Part shown: positions 21,349 to 34,296 of the stretch, piece after piece | Numbering within the stretch: the stretch's first letter is position 1 | Layout: the number at the start of each line of letters is the position of its first letter | From: Fasciolopsis buskii | Lineage: Eukaryota > Platyhelminthes > Trematoda > Plagiorchiida > Fasciolidae | NCBI GenBank assembly: GCA_008360955.1 | Contig: LUCM01004059.1 | Location: 1 to 64,000 of the forward strand | Direction of reading: 5' to 3' | DNA: 64,000 nt | Notes under the pieces: generated by a model | What the model was told of the DNA's origin: nothing | Seen by the model: the letters and a program-made list of their open reading frames with translations, nothing else | The model's database searches: none | Program-made: the position numbers and the translations under genes

Positions 21349-24300
21349 CTGGAATAAAATATTTTGTTTTGCACGAATATATCGAGGTAATATCAATGTC
21401 CAGGCGTATTCTTTGCTCAACTTTGAACGATTTTCTAATTTCCTATATGAAACGGATATAATTGGAAAACACTACCCTTTTTGTTGGAAAAATTGCTGCA
21501 AAATGCTGTCTAACATACTTTCTTTCACCAGTTGATCCAGTTACGAACAACCATATAGTATGTCAGCTCTCCTCTGCTTTGCAAGATATCTCTAACTCTT
21601 CGCTGAATGACGATCTCAAGGAAAGATACCATCACTTCCTTGGAAATGCGACCGTTGGTTTTTAAATAAAATCTACGACCAGCTGATCACTGATGCACTT
21701 GCCGATGTAATTTGTGATGAACGTTTATTCAGTCCGGGTGATAAACAAAACCCTTTTAGTTGGAAATGGAATTGAAGGCATGGAAGCCATAACACAGTGG
21801 CATATCACTGCCGTCTGCAGAGGGAGATACCGTGACTAGACTGAAGTTCTATTTGTTCAACATCCAGCATGATCTTGCTGGGACTCCTTTGAGGCGATAG
21901 AGCTATTCTGCGTTTGGAAGAGCTGAGAAGCATTGTTTTACGATCCGTCTGTTTAGATCTGAGATCGGAAAGAGCGTCAATAATCTTTTGATCTTATGAC
22001 ACTATTTTCTTATTCTGTCGCTTGTGAACATAGGACATTAGGACAACCTGAAGCCAGAAATCGAATGTCAGCTATAAGTCACTCAATTATCTGACGTACT
22101 CAGTGATTAGTGGCCACTATTTTCATTCCTGATTTCATTTGGTGCTAATAGTGGACTGGGACGTGCACAATTTGTTGCAGAGGGTAACGTTGTTGCTTAT
22201 TTACAGCTTAATTATTGTCTCCCAACTCGTCTGATTCCGGTTTTGATATCGTGTTTAGCATGATCATTCGGATGGATTCTGAACGTTAGATATTTGAATA
22301 CCCACACAAATTTTATTTGTTTATTATTGGCATATAATGAGAGGGTGATAGAGAAAATTGGCTTCAGGTCTATCAATTAACTAGTCCCACGGCTTGTGCG
22401 AAGAAGTCCATGTGGTTCAGTAGTGATGGTCTAGGGAGTGGATTATTCCGTGGGAAGATTTCTTCTTTAAATTCCTGATCGGACATAAAACCAACGGACT
22501 TACCTGGACGTGAGAAAACATTGGGCAACTGGTGCAATAACAATTTGGCAGGAGCTAAAAATAAGCAAACGGAGTTATACCGATTACTGAAGTCGCGAGG
22601 CTGTACATAACTTTCCTTCATTTATATTTTCTGACTGGTGCAGTGGAGTTATGACCTGAGGAAATTGACAATCAGTCCTGAAATTTCATCTGCCTGTAGT
22701 ATGGCATATGCTAATCAACTCGGAACCCGATAGACATTGAGCTAAAAACCAATTGATTCATACCAGAATGTTCAAAACGCGATACTTACAAGTCTTGGTG
22801 TTTATTGAGATTATGCCTTTGGTCCTACTAATGGACAGAGATTTGCTGTTTTCCTTGTAATCAGTCAATAGCAGAAGGCTTTTATTTCAAAAAGTCAACC
22901 ATTTTATACTCATGTCATTTAGATAATGATCAGTTGATGTCTCTCAAGTTATAATCAGATGACTGACAAGTAAATAGTGGTCCACGCGGGAATCAGCAGT
23001 CTGTTTGTTCTTATTGATTCTTTGTTGCTTTACTTTTTTTGGAACGAACACAACGTGGGTGCAGAATTCATGTTGAACACCATGGTTTAATTATTGGCGG
23101 TCTTAGTATAATCAACGGAGTATTTGCGATTTCGTAGGCTTCAGTAACATCAAGCGTATTCGTTCGGCTCGGTGGATCGCTTCCATTGATCTGCATTTTG
23201 TTCTGGTATCCAGTTACAAGTGGGTCGAATCGGTAAATAGTCAGATTGCGCGATTCGTCGTTGGCTCTTCCTCATGGGCGTTTGCATGGTGAACGAGGGC
23301 TTTGGTGAACAATCAGCAACTGTGTTTCGGAAAATCGGTTTTAAAGGATTCCAGAGTGAATCTTAGTCTCATAGCGTAAGTCAAGGTAATACATTGAGCA
23401 GATGCCCTAGTCCAAGCGGATGACGGTAGGTTATTGCCTTGTATGCCCTTCGTTTGTCGATTTTGTACAAACTCCAGTTCATCTAGAGCGGATTGTCTGA
23501 TAGATAATTTCGATGACATCCATGCGTACTATCGAATTCTCCCTTCCTGCTGTTTTCCGAATACGCGAAAGGTATTATGGTTCGAGACCGCTGGGCGCTG
23601 CTCTGATTTGTCGAGTCACACTGAATCGTATGGAAAAAGGGCATAGTCAGGATCGGTGTTAATTCCTGTCTCAGGGTTGCGTTCTTCGAATTACTGATAT
23701 CAACGCATTATGCTCTGATCCTGAAGCAGCTTGAACCGTGGCCACAATGTCGGCCATCTGTAACCTCTGTGGACGTTTTGGTGTTGTAACACTCACTGAT
23801 ATTGTTGTCTGTTGATGATAAATTTCGGGACCCTGAAGTCGAGTCGATGGCTGTTGATTTCTCCTAAGTCAATTATGTTTTGTTCGCCAGAATCACTGGA
23901 CGAGTTCCGAAAAGTCACACGATTTTTATCTGGCCGAGGTGCAGCACGAGTGCAGTTATGACTTATCGGTTGATCCCGCGAGACGTTCTCACATTTCGGC
24001 AGTCAATACGGGTACCCTTTTTGGTTACGGCATGCAGTTAGCGTATCGGTCAACTTGGCTGTTGAAAGAATGCGGGGCGTGTGTATCGCCGAGGTCACTG
24101 TAGTACGCGTAGGCCTCCTAAGCGAACCAACAGTGAGAAACTCTGTAGCTAAATTACGTGGAATCCTCAAAATTACTTGGTACCTGTATCTAGTGATACC
24201 ACTAACCACTGTACAACAAAGTGTCATTTTGCCTCTTCGGCAGGAATTTCGTTTGAAAACAACTAGAATTGTAACTAAAAAAATAAAATATCTGAAGAAA

Positions 24301-24939
24301 TTGATGGTACAGATTAAGAAAGAGTCGTAAAACATGTTTATAGGGTACGTGGAAGTTATGCTGATGGAAACCAAGTTTGTTCGATTATATTTGAATCTTT
24401 TTTTTACCAAATTAAGTCCACCTTTAAGTAAAATTGTGACAGTTGAATCGGGTGAACCAAAGTTGTCTACTATGTTCTTTTCCATCGCATTCCAGGACGT
24501 TAAAGATTTCCCAATGGACACAGGACCGTGATCTGCACATCGCTAATCTCACTGCCTTGGTTGGTGAACACGTGTTTGAGACTGCGATAGGAATCTCAGC
24601 CATTACAAAGCATGAAAACCATCGCCTAACTTAACTCTGCCTAACTGACTGTTTAGTGTCAGTAAAATACTCATATCAGAAACAGATAAGCGAAACCTTA
24701 GACCAGTAACAAATCTTAAGTAGAAGGGTTTCGTTTTTTTCAGTTTCCATCAACAGGCTTAAATGAACAGACGGACTGAGAATCACAAGGTTGATCCACG
24801 TAAGTTTCTGACCTACCTTTAGAAAGAGGACATCTTTTATTTTTTGCTTCTTTTATTAATGAAACTAAAGTGTACATCACTTTTCAACGAGGTGGTCTAA
24901 GCCAACGAAGGGTTGCCAGGTGGGAGAGTTGGCTTGCGA
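21349..24939. other. Unassigned DNA
   Basis: No repeat family or gene that I can support. The 172-codon - strand frame at 24003-24521 is AT-rich and hydrophobic in its middle, with no known motif. Several - strand frames between 23100 and 24000 look weakly protein-like but are broken by stops. Confidence 0.35.
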
Positions 24940-25010
24940 TGGGAGGATTCAAATCCGCGATCTTCACGTCCGAACGCAACAATCTTATCCGCTTGACTAC
25001 TGCCAATCTA
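24940..25010 (-). repeat. tRNA-like (SINE-type) sequence
   Basis: On the - strand an A-box-like AGTAGTCAAGCGGATAAG (about 24983-25000) is followed by a B-box-like GGATTTGAATCC (24945-24957) at tRNA spacing. The D-arm pattern GTCAAGCGGATAA is of the tRNA-Leu or tRNA-Ser kind. No closed acceptor stem or anticodon stem is seen, so it looks like the promoter head of a tRNA-derived SINE rather than a gene. Confidence 0.45.
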
Positions 25011-26735
25011 ATTTGGTTACCTGATGTCAGTAGAAGGTATGTGGATGGGAGAACGAAGTTTTCTGATGGATGCAATGGGTTTTACGGTCACTGCCGCTTT
25101 TTAGCTTATACATTCAGTACATTTTTGCTTGTACCATCCATAATTAGTGTCCCCACTTTGCTTTGTAATTTTCCAAAAGATGGTCCATTCTATCCGAGTT
25201 CTTTTATCCAAAACGACCATAATGCATGAGATGCTCAAGTTGTTTTGATTCAGGCAAATACTTAGAACTGTATCAAGGGCATTTGGTGGTAAAAACTTGT
25301 GATTCTCGCAAGCGCACAATTGGACACATTGTGTGAATGATACAATCTCCTCATTTATTGGACCAGTAGAACTCAGTCACACTGAACTGAATTAAATCAG
25401 CCAATTTTTGCGATACATTTGAAATATGAGTGAAATATATACGACAAAACTTATGCTCAGTGTATATCAGTAGCCTCTGAGACTAACCCATCGGCCAAAA
25501 TAGCCCACAATCCACACCCATGAGATCTTGAAAGCTGTGAACCAGACGACACCAGACGACCTCACCACCAAAGTAACCATCAGCAGTAGGATTCGGGCCT
25601 CTAGAAGTCCAGGCAGTTAATTAACGTGTTTGCTTACTCAAATTCAAAAGGCAAGTCACCTAATCTAGAATGCTTTACTGCAACCGGGGTGTGGCTCCTG
25701 AAAAAAATGACAACCGTGGTGGTGGTGAACAACCTTTGTTGTTGACTTTTGTTCAATTGGTTATACTCGGCTCGTGGCGTAGGTATATTCTGGCGTTCAG
25801 TCAATACGTGATGTGCAGTCCGATCGATTGTACCACCCGATGTGATATGTTCACTACCAACTAGTGTGTTTGTCTTAGTAATGTTTCTGAAACTTCAAAA
25901 CAAGGTGCATCTAAATGTCATGGAAGATAGGGTCACGTAACCACGCGGTTTGTAGCGGATTCCTCCGTATGCTCAGATGATTAAGTGTTTTTCTGAGTGT
26001 CAGTTGCAATAAAAATGACGTCAGAAAATTGGTTACTGCAACCAAAAGCATTACATCTGCCCGATAACTCTGTGCAATTTTGAATCGAAAATACGAATCC
26101 AACCAGAACTACAAGTCACAGGTGAGGTGAACCAAAACGGAAGCAAGTGTTCGGCAAATGACTGGATAGTGAATAGAAGTGCACTTCATTTTTTCTAACC
26201 AGTTCGATTTTGGCTGGTAGTGTCAGTTGGCTAATGCGGTGCATTCAACTGGGTTTGCCATCCTACTTGAAATTTAGCTTTACGCGCCACTTCAGGAAAA
26301 TAGCATGGGTACCGCAGTCTTTGGAATTCTGTACATTCTCGATATTTGCTTCTGTTTTACAGTAACGGAGAGGGCACTCTATTGACTCAACATGTTTGGG
26401 TGATGTGTTACTCAATGATTTGTTGCTCAGCTCGAGGAGATCTTTAACATTATATATATATATAATACGGATCTGTGTATAGTTCACTGTACATGTGACG
26501 ACTTCTCTATCTTCCAACTTATCGTAATCTATATCCATCGGAATCCGTGGTTTTCCAGTGACCCGGATAATACCTGGCTGCCCAAACCGAACTAGAGGAT
26601 TGTCTTAAGCGACGCTACCCCAAGCCCTTGGCTAAGGGAGCTAATGCACAAAGCAGTAGAAAGATCCGAGGCTGTCGTAACCCGATAGGAATAATTGCTC
26701 AAATAATATGCCTTTCGAACTGGGCTAGATATCCT
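25011..26735. other. Unassigned DNA
   Basis: Holds a (TA)n run at 26451-26464 and no supported gene. From about 26575 the composition becomes GC-richer, leading into the interspersed repeat at 26736. Confidence 0.35.
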
Positions 26736-26878
26736 CGGTGTGCTTTGTGCGCCTTACCCGGTTTGGAATTGGGGTTCAGCCACTTCCCTTAGGTTGACTA
26801 CCAAGGACTAACCGGCCTGGTGGAGAGCGTCGGGCATTCGCCTTCGTCCGCGTACTCTCGCAGAAACGCTCCCGTCAC
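26736..26878 (-). repeat. Interspersed repeat, copy 2
   Basis: Reverse complement of 15770-15905 with about 70% identity by eye. It sits inside a GC-rich stretch, about 26575-27060, that probably belongs to the same longer element. Unit boundaries and class are unknown. Confidence 0.6.
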
Positions 26879-28298
26879 AAGAAGTCTGTGCACAGGACTT
26901 CCCCTATATAGGTTAATAACAAAGCACGGTCACTTGGGAACACTTTGAGATGTGTTCAGGGGGAGTGGCAATATTGAACCCCGCGACATCCATCCCGATC
27001 ATACTGAATTACTTGGAAGCAGGCGTTCGAACGCTGCATTCCGAGCAGCTTTATGGCGCAAGCTTTCATCTGTTAAGCAGAGGGTCGCCTATTTAGTTTA
27101 GACCAGCTAAGCAAGACTTTTCAAATAATCATTTGTTCATTTTATTTATTAGACGACAACTATACAATGTTTCCGGAAGAAGGCCGGGGTCGCTGAACGT
27201 CTACGGAAAGGGAAATTGAATAACAGATTCAACATTTATATCAAACTGAAAAGATATTGACGGGTCGGACTTTTAAAAGCAAAAAGTGCAATTGAATTCT
27301 AAATTTTACATAAAATCCGGCTTCTTGTGCCACTTTTTCACTACATAATGGCTGAATAGTTTAACTACTTGGCCACAGTTCGTGTCAGGCAATAATTAAC
27401 GCCGAAGACATCAGAAACCCCGAGATGATGGAAACCAATGGAATTTGTACTCTGGCCACAACGCTTTTCCAATAACTTTGTGGTATTAAATTCTATGTTT
27501 TCTCAGCGGGGCAGCATTCATTGCAATATATATTTGATTCATTCGAATACCAGTCTGTTGTGAAAAAAGTTGGCAAATATGCTGACTATTTAACTCAAGG
27601 AGGCATCATCACCATCTAGGTCAAACTATGTGATCATATTGGCTATCCTAGGACATAAGTCGTTGCTGAATAGTCCGTATTCAAATCACTGAAAAAAACA
27701 GTCCATTCACCAGATGTCATCCTTACTACATCATGGACGTTTCTATAATAACCCATCCATGAATATGCGCTACAACCAAGTACAATATAACTTCTAATCG
27801 TGCTTTAACATTTCACCGGGTTTCACCAAATTGAAGTGAAAATACCACACGGTCAAACAATTCTTCTTCACACAGTAGTCTTCTCGTGTAAGTTAACAGC
27901 GTTTCCGAATAAGTAAATCATCCAACAATTAACTCGTTGGTTAGCTTCCGTCAAAATATCCGTCTAGTTTGAGTTTATCTCTGGTTTCACTAAAACGATG
28001 GATCGATCGGTTTTTCAGTGTTTTAATCAGCCGTTCATATCATAATCAAGCCGGACAGTGAGTATGAAACAAGCCACCACTCTTTGCGGAAAATCGACGT
28101 CGATTTGGTTTTGCCGAAATTCGTTGAAATAGTGAGGCATGATGAAATGGAAACTCTCGAATGTCGGTTGTTGTATTGGAAGTCAAAACCTCCAGGTTAT
28201 CTTTGATTACCGAGTGCTTAATCCTTAAATTCCCAAAAGAAAATGAACACAAGCAATTACTGTATTCATCTTAAGCTAGCAGTCTGCCTCTTAACATG
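26879..28298. other. Unassigned DNA
   Basis: No supported gene. On the - strand, about 28155-28030 begins with an ATG and reads MPHYFNEFRQN then VDFPQRVVACFIL before a stop. It could be a short exon, but there is no homology I can name. Confidence 0.3.
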
Positions 28299-28375
28299 AC
28301 CAGCGGTGATCAAGCGGCTAAAAGTGTGGCATTTGGATGTGGAGTTCGCGGGTCCCAATCCGGCCAACGTCCCCA
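28299..28375 (+). repeat. tRNA-like (SINE-type) sequence
   Basis: GACCAGCGGTGATCAAGCGG followed by CTAAAAGTG forms an A-box, and GCGGGTCCCAATCC about 35 bases later a degraded B-box. The head closely matches 42084-42104, so the two belong to one family. Confidence 0.5.
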
Positions 28376-30759
28376 CTTTGCAATCCTTCAATGGCTGCGG
28401 CTCCCTTCCCGAAAATGATGCATACTTTTGTTTAATTAATAGAGAAAGTAAATATCAGAGGTAAAAAGACCAAGAAGTAACGTGGATACACGGACGTTGT
28501 TGTCGATTGCTCAGCATACTGGACGAGTGAGATCACAACCTGCGGACTACCCATTGGTTGACGGGATGGAGTAAGAGGTAGGCAGTACGTCATCAGCCAG
28601 TGACCATTGTGAAAATCGGCTTGCAATGCTGCGATTGGGTCATGGATCCTTGCTTCATAGGGTACTACAATACGCAGGACTGTTTTCAGTTGGTGTAAAG
28701 AAATACCCGCAGACTGAACGATCGGGTGTCCATACTTTGCTTCCGATGTGCTTTTATACTTTTGACCCTCTGATATTGAAAGTGTCATCTGTGACAAAAA
28801 TACCGCCTCACTTGGCCCAAAGTTTTATCCCATTCATGGTTTCTTGAGGCTGTAGCGAATTGGCTCCGAATCGCATCGAATTCAGTGTTAGTTACGTGAT
28901 GTTCGAATGAAGTTATTAATTAAGTAAATGAACTAAACTTAAGGGTAGCAATGGCTGCGGCTGGCGGTGAGTAAATGTTATCAGTGATGCTTTCATATGT
29001 CTAGAGATTTGTTGATATTCAGTCTAGGTTGACAGTAGCCGTTTTCAGGATGGTGGAGATGCATCTTCCAAATCTGTACCTTTCATCACTCAAATACGAA
29101 AGTCAACCTGTGCAATTCTACGTGAATTGAGCGCAGCACCCAGATCTGTCCGGCTGCGTGAAGCTGAAAGCGTAACGCATTACATTCAACGATTTACGTA
29201 TCATTGATTTGATGTCATTGAATAGCTTGACAAATGACGTATTTATCTTGAACTTGTTGTGTCAGCTAGCTTAGTGAATGGATAACAGCACTACACAAAC
29301 GTAGTAGTCGATGCATGGGAGCAATAGGGTGATGGGGAACCAAATGGGTTACGTTGGTAAAGTAGTAGCAGAACTGTCTGAAAAACTGAGTTGTAAAAGT
29401 GCCGACGTCATGCCACAGTTAAAAATCTTATCAGGTTGGTTGATGTGTAAGACGGTCATGTAAAAAGTATTCAGAAATCAGTGTCCAAGGTGTTCGGAGC
29501 TGAAAACTCATGAAGTTAAAATTCGTGGCTATTGGTAACTTTCAGCACGACTTTGGTTGTTATAGCTGTCTATATTGTCGACTGATCTAATCTCAGTTTT
29601 TACATGAGATTCAAAAACTTGACAACTTTTGAGACTACTGATCAGTTATGTCTCCAGTCGTGAGGTACCTAGGAACTTGAACAACGACCAGCAATGATGA
29701 ATTTAAATGATGCATAACTAAGTATGGTTGAAATTGGTTACTGTGTTGAGTAAAACCTGTTAGGTTAAACTGATGTTTTTGCTGCTGATGGCGTAAGAAA
29801 TGAAATATGGAAGTAAGTCGTGTATGCGCGTCTGTGACCTGTAAATACAAAAATTTCACTAACATTTACAATGCATAAGGAAAAGTTTTTGAATTCCTAC
29901 CGGCAATCATTTTCAAGTTACCTAGTGTACCCAAAGCCTGGATTCAAGTAACCCCAATTTAACACACTGAATAAAAAGCTTTGCTTTCATTCATAAATCA
30001 TGTGTACCACAGCGTATCTTAGAGTAAACGCCACAATGGGAGAGAGTGGCAGGAACTTCCTCGGAGAAGATCTATTTGAGACATGATAATTTGCAGCGTT
30101 CCGAGACACATTCAGAGCAAGTAACTGACTAGCAGCGTGAAAAACTCACTTCCGAGAAGAATGAAGCATGCAAGTATCCAGACGTGTGCATCTACTAACA
30201 CGCCGAAAATTCGAATATATTTTGTGCGTCCATTTAGAGAGAATCTTATGCTCGCCGAACCGTTTCAGTCTGTCTCTAGTACAGCCATGCAATCAATCGA
30301 TGTGAGAAATAATGAAGAAGTCTTCATCTTCATGTGTCAATGCTGGGTTAACTCAATTTGATACTGCACGAGCGATTTCGGTTTTCCATGCTGAATGAAG
30401 CATTTCAATTTCCATTACCAGCAGTTCATGACCAGAGAGATCACTAGGTTTATGCCTAAAATTAACTCTCATTTGCGGTTGTCCTTGGCGTGGATTCTGT
30501 TTTTCACATGGAGATATGCAAAGTGCCTAAAATAAAATAGTGAAACTATTTTCCAGCTGAGTCTAATGAGTTTATTCCAGATGGCAAATGACTAGCGAGG
30601 TTTCAGAAATGTTTTCTCATTTTGTTTACTTATGCAAAGGCCGTTATAGCCGACTTGTCGGGTTGTTCTGGATTGGATAGGGTAATGGGGTAGTGCATAA
30701 CGTGAAGATAATATTCCATTTTCTGGTATACGATAAAAATAATAGCAAAATTAATCGCC
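28376..30759. other. Unassigned DNA
   Basis: Nothing supported. Short open frames on both strands at 28432-28847 overlap each other and show no motif. Confidence 0.35.
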
Positions 30760-32962
30760 CACAGGTAACAGCAGAGGGAAGCCCATTGACCGGCGTTTTT
30801 CTCACGGAGTTGCACTTTGCTAAAGAAAGCTGTAGGCTCAGTACGGAAAGTTGACAGGCAGTGAATCTACAGAGAGCGAGAGAAAAGAATGCCGTAGTAG
30901 CCAACACACGGAATACAGTCTAACTGTAGGAACATGCATGTATTTAATTATTTTAATTCAACAGAAAGTGACAAAACGATTGCCACTGTTCACGATTTAC
31001 TGCCGTACCCTTCAGCACCTCCAGCCGACTGTTTAATGGATGTTCCGGATCCCAACCACGGGAACGCTGGAAGTTCACTTCAGCTTAGTTCGCTATACAT
31101 TTTTCATTCCGTGCTGCCATGTCATCTGCTGACTTACACGTAGCTTCTTCCATTCCGTTGGAAGGACGGAAAATAAGGTACGGTATGGAAAGTGGATGTT
31201 CTTTCTATGCCACACTTGATCCAACCAATGAAGTCCACTTAGCTGGATGTGCTGTGATAGAATATTCTCAGAATCGGTTTCCAATTATCGATTCCTGACT
31301 TGCGCATTGCACACGGCCACTCCTTCCAATCCTGACGATGCTACGCAAACATCGATTATCAGTCATTTCAGAGCGATGAGTATCTTCAGCACGCCAACTC
31401 CACATCTCACAACCCTACAGTAGAAGCGAGTGCACTGGGGCATAGTACATATGACGTTTCAATTTCAGTGAAATATCAATTTTGGGTCACTGCTAATTCA
31501 GTTCAGCGTAAGTTGCTTGAACCTTGGATATCCGTATGTTCACCTCCACTGCCTTGTTACTATTCTTCGTCAAGCGGTTATTGAGATGACTGAAATGGTC
31601 GACAATAGTTAGTTCCTCTCCATCCAGTATCACGTTCAATACTACTGTCTTCCAATCTCATGATACCACTTTGCATTTTGAAGGTGCAAAACCCATGCCG
31701 AGTGGAGCTCTAACTTTCGCGAATATGTCCAGTGCACGTTGTGCACGTTCTGCAGATTTGGACAAGCAGACGAGTTCGTTTGCGCAATCTAGGTCACACA
31801 GCTTCCCATTTGATAGTTCTACGCTCTACATCCTAAAGGCCTCCTAAAGCACTCTAAATTATCTCGTTGGTGACTTAGTTGAACGAATGGGTAAATGAAG
31901 CACCCTCGCGGAAAACGATATACTTTTGCTGAAACATTAGTCTCATTCTGGCAAGAGGTCCACGAGATTCTCTCGCATACTCTCTCGTTGAAGAAAACCG
32001 AAGAGCTATTGTGTCAACTGAATCAAATGGGTCTTTCAATTTGGAAATGATTACGATTTTTGGGTGGTGGTGTAATTGACGCGTTTTAAGTAATTGGTGA
32101 AGTGTAACAATGATCGATGAAAGCTCGACTTGGGCGAAATCGGGCTTGCAGTTCTCGAACGCTACAGTTGTCTGCACAGGACTGGAGTGGTCTATCTCTT
32201 CTATTCGTACAGTGAGTGGGTAAGGCGCAATACCCGTTTAAACAGTTTTCGGATGTACTTGCGGATTAAAATCACTTGCTTCCACTACAATGTCAGAACA
32301 AGGTTGGGGAGTGCGTCGTAAAACTCGTTCTTTTATACATGAATGCTATAGTCTGTTGGAGCATGTGCCGAGATTGCCAAGAGGTTGGGCTTTTCACAGC
32401 TATGCTTTCGAAACCAATTGGTCTGTGGAGTCCTATTGTTCGTAAATGACTATCAATCGGAATCCGCTCTGGGATGGCTACTTTAGCGTTTTCGCTTAAA
32501 ACTATTTGTACATCGTGTTGACCTGCAGCTCGAGCTGTATAGTCTCCTGGTGTGCTAAAAATTGGATTGATGAGGTTCTGGAAACCGCTAGTTGAGTTGC
32601 ACCACTCACATCCTGAATTTAGTTCTCGCTGACGCGGCAGACATCAGACTGTTGCCAGTAGGTCCATTTTGAGTGTTAAGCCCGGTTATTGGCCAGCCTG
32701 TATGGGAATACGCCCATTGTAGTAGCAGCCGAGACTCAGCTGGACGAGGCTTGAAATATGTGAGGTATCCGGGTGGAAATCAGTTACTACGCTAGTTGGC
32801 GGTGAACCGTTCGAAATATCGGACATTATGGGTTAGGTGAGGGGAGACATAGAGACGGCTGGGGCAGAAGACGCAGGTTGAGTAAAAGTGAGAACTAATT
32901 ACAAACGTACCCATCGCTACCCATCCATTTCGGTGCAATGGGCAACGCAGTACTGATTTTAA
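30760..32962 (-). mobile_element. Internally deleted RTE-like retroelement (family C), - strand
   Basis: Read on the - strand, the 5' leader starts beside the (TA)n run at 32969 and matches 9370-9640. Endonuclease traces follow: AISAHAPTDYS and EFYDALPNLV at about 32270-32400. The text then jumps near 32200 to the polymerase (KPDFAQVELSSIIVTLHQLL, LKDPFDSVD at 31875-32177). The C-terminal region is at 31093-31284 (LHWLDQVWHRK, QQMTWQHGMKNV), and 3' untranslated sequence matching 14530-14760 reaches about 30760. About 1 kb between the middle of the endonuclease and the start of the polymerase is missing. Many stops show it is old. The canonical terminal GCTGAAC is not clear at its 3' end. Confidence 0.8.

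Positions 32963-32968
<6 letters not shown>

Positions 32969-33000
<32 letters not shown>
32969..33000. repeat. (TA)n microsatellite
   Basis: 32 bases of TA repeats bordering the 5' end of the - strand retroelement. Confidence 0.95.
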
Positions 33001-33005
<5 letters not shown>

Positions 33006-33356
33006 AGTGCCGACGCAACAGCAGGCAAACAAAATTGCTCAGAAAACAGGCACAAGAGGAAAAAACAGTAAACGGCAAGAGAAAGTTGTTTTGACTGTAC
33101 TCATTTTCCGAATTTTGCTGTCTTCGTCCTTTTTTTCACGTCGCGCGCATTCTGCAGACAGGAAATATAGCCCGGTTGCTCTATTAATTTCGATTCTGAG
33201 CCATACCCCTCAGGGTCTCCAACCAATGACAGTTGTCACCTATTGGGTCCGAACCAGGAAGGAGTGCAACACCAACCGATACCAAAACCGAAGTTGAGTT
33301 CTTTATACTAATCTAAGTCATAATCTGACCGCCACATCGCTTTCAGCCTCGCACTG
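33001..33356. other. Unassigned DNA up to the gap
   Basis: No feature seen. Ends at the N run. Confidence 0.4.
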
Positions 33357-34296
33357 NNNNNNNNNNNNNNNNNNNNNNNNNNNNNNNNNNNNNNNNNNNN
33401 NNNNNNNNNNNNNNNNNNNNNNNNNNNNNNNNNNNNNNNNNNNNNNNNNNNNNNNNNNNNNNNNNNNNNNNNNNNNNNNNNNNNNNNNNNNNNNNNNNNN
33501 NNNNNNNNNNNNNNNNNNNNNNNNNNNNNNNNNNNNNNNNNNNNNNNNNNNNNNNNNNNNNNNNNNNNNNNNNNNNNNNNNNNNNNNNNNNNNNNNNNNN
33601 NNNNNNNNNNNNNNNNNNNNNNNNNNNNNNNNNNNNNNNNNNNNNNNNNNNNNNNNNNNNNNNNNNNNNNNNNNNNNNNNNNNNNNNNNNNNNNNNNNNN
33701 NNNNNNNNNNNNNNNNNNNNNNNNNNNNNNNNNNNNNNNNNNNNNNNNNNNNNNNNNNNNNNNNNNNNNNNNNNNNNNNNNNNNNNNNNNNNNNNNNNNN
33801 NNNNNNNNNNNNNNNNNNNNNNNNNNNNNNNNNNNNNNNNNNNNNNNNNNNNNNNNNNNNNNNNNNNNNNNNNNNNNNNNNNNNNNNNNNNNNNNNNNNN
33901 NNNNNNNNNNNNNNNNNNNNNNNNNNNNNNNNNNNNNNNNNNNNNNNNNNNNNNNNNNNNNNNNNNNNNNNNNNNNNNNNNNNNNNNNNNNNNNNNNNNN
34001 NNNNNNNNNNNNNNNNNNNNNNNNNNNNNNNNNNNNNNNNNNNNNNNNNNNNNNNNNNNNNNNNNNNNNNNNNNNNNNNNNNNNNNNNNNNNNNNNNNNN
34101 NNNNNNNNNNNNNNNNNNNNNNNNNNNNNNNNNNNNNNNNNNNNNNNNNNNNNNNNNNNNNNNNNNNNNNNNNNNNNNNNNNNNNNNNNNNNNNNNNNNN
34201 NNNNNNNNNNNNNNNNNNNNNNNNNNNNNNNNNNNNNNNNNNNNNNNNNNNNNNNNNNNNNNNNNNNNNNNNNNNNNNNNNNNNNNNNNNNNNNNN
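33357..34296. other. Assembly gap, 940 Ns
   Basis: A run of Ns. The sequence on its right side is a retroelement polymerase on the - strand, so the gap probably holds the rest of that element. Confidence 1.

Noticed and set aside
22373..22621. 82-codon - strand frame
   Set aside because: No conserved pattern, no splice context, and compatible with chance.
24003..24521. 172-codon - strand frame with a hydrophobic centre
   Set aside because: AT-rich sequence easily produces hydrophobic frames. No splice sites or family features could be tied to it.
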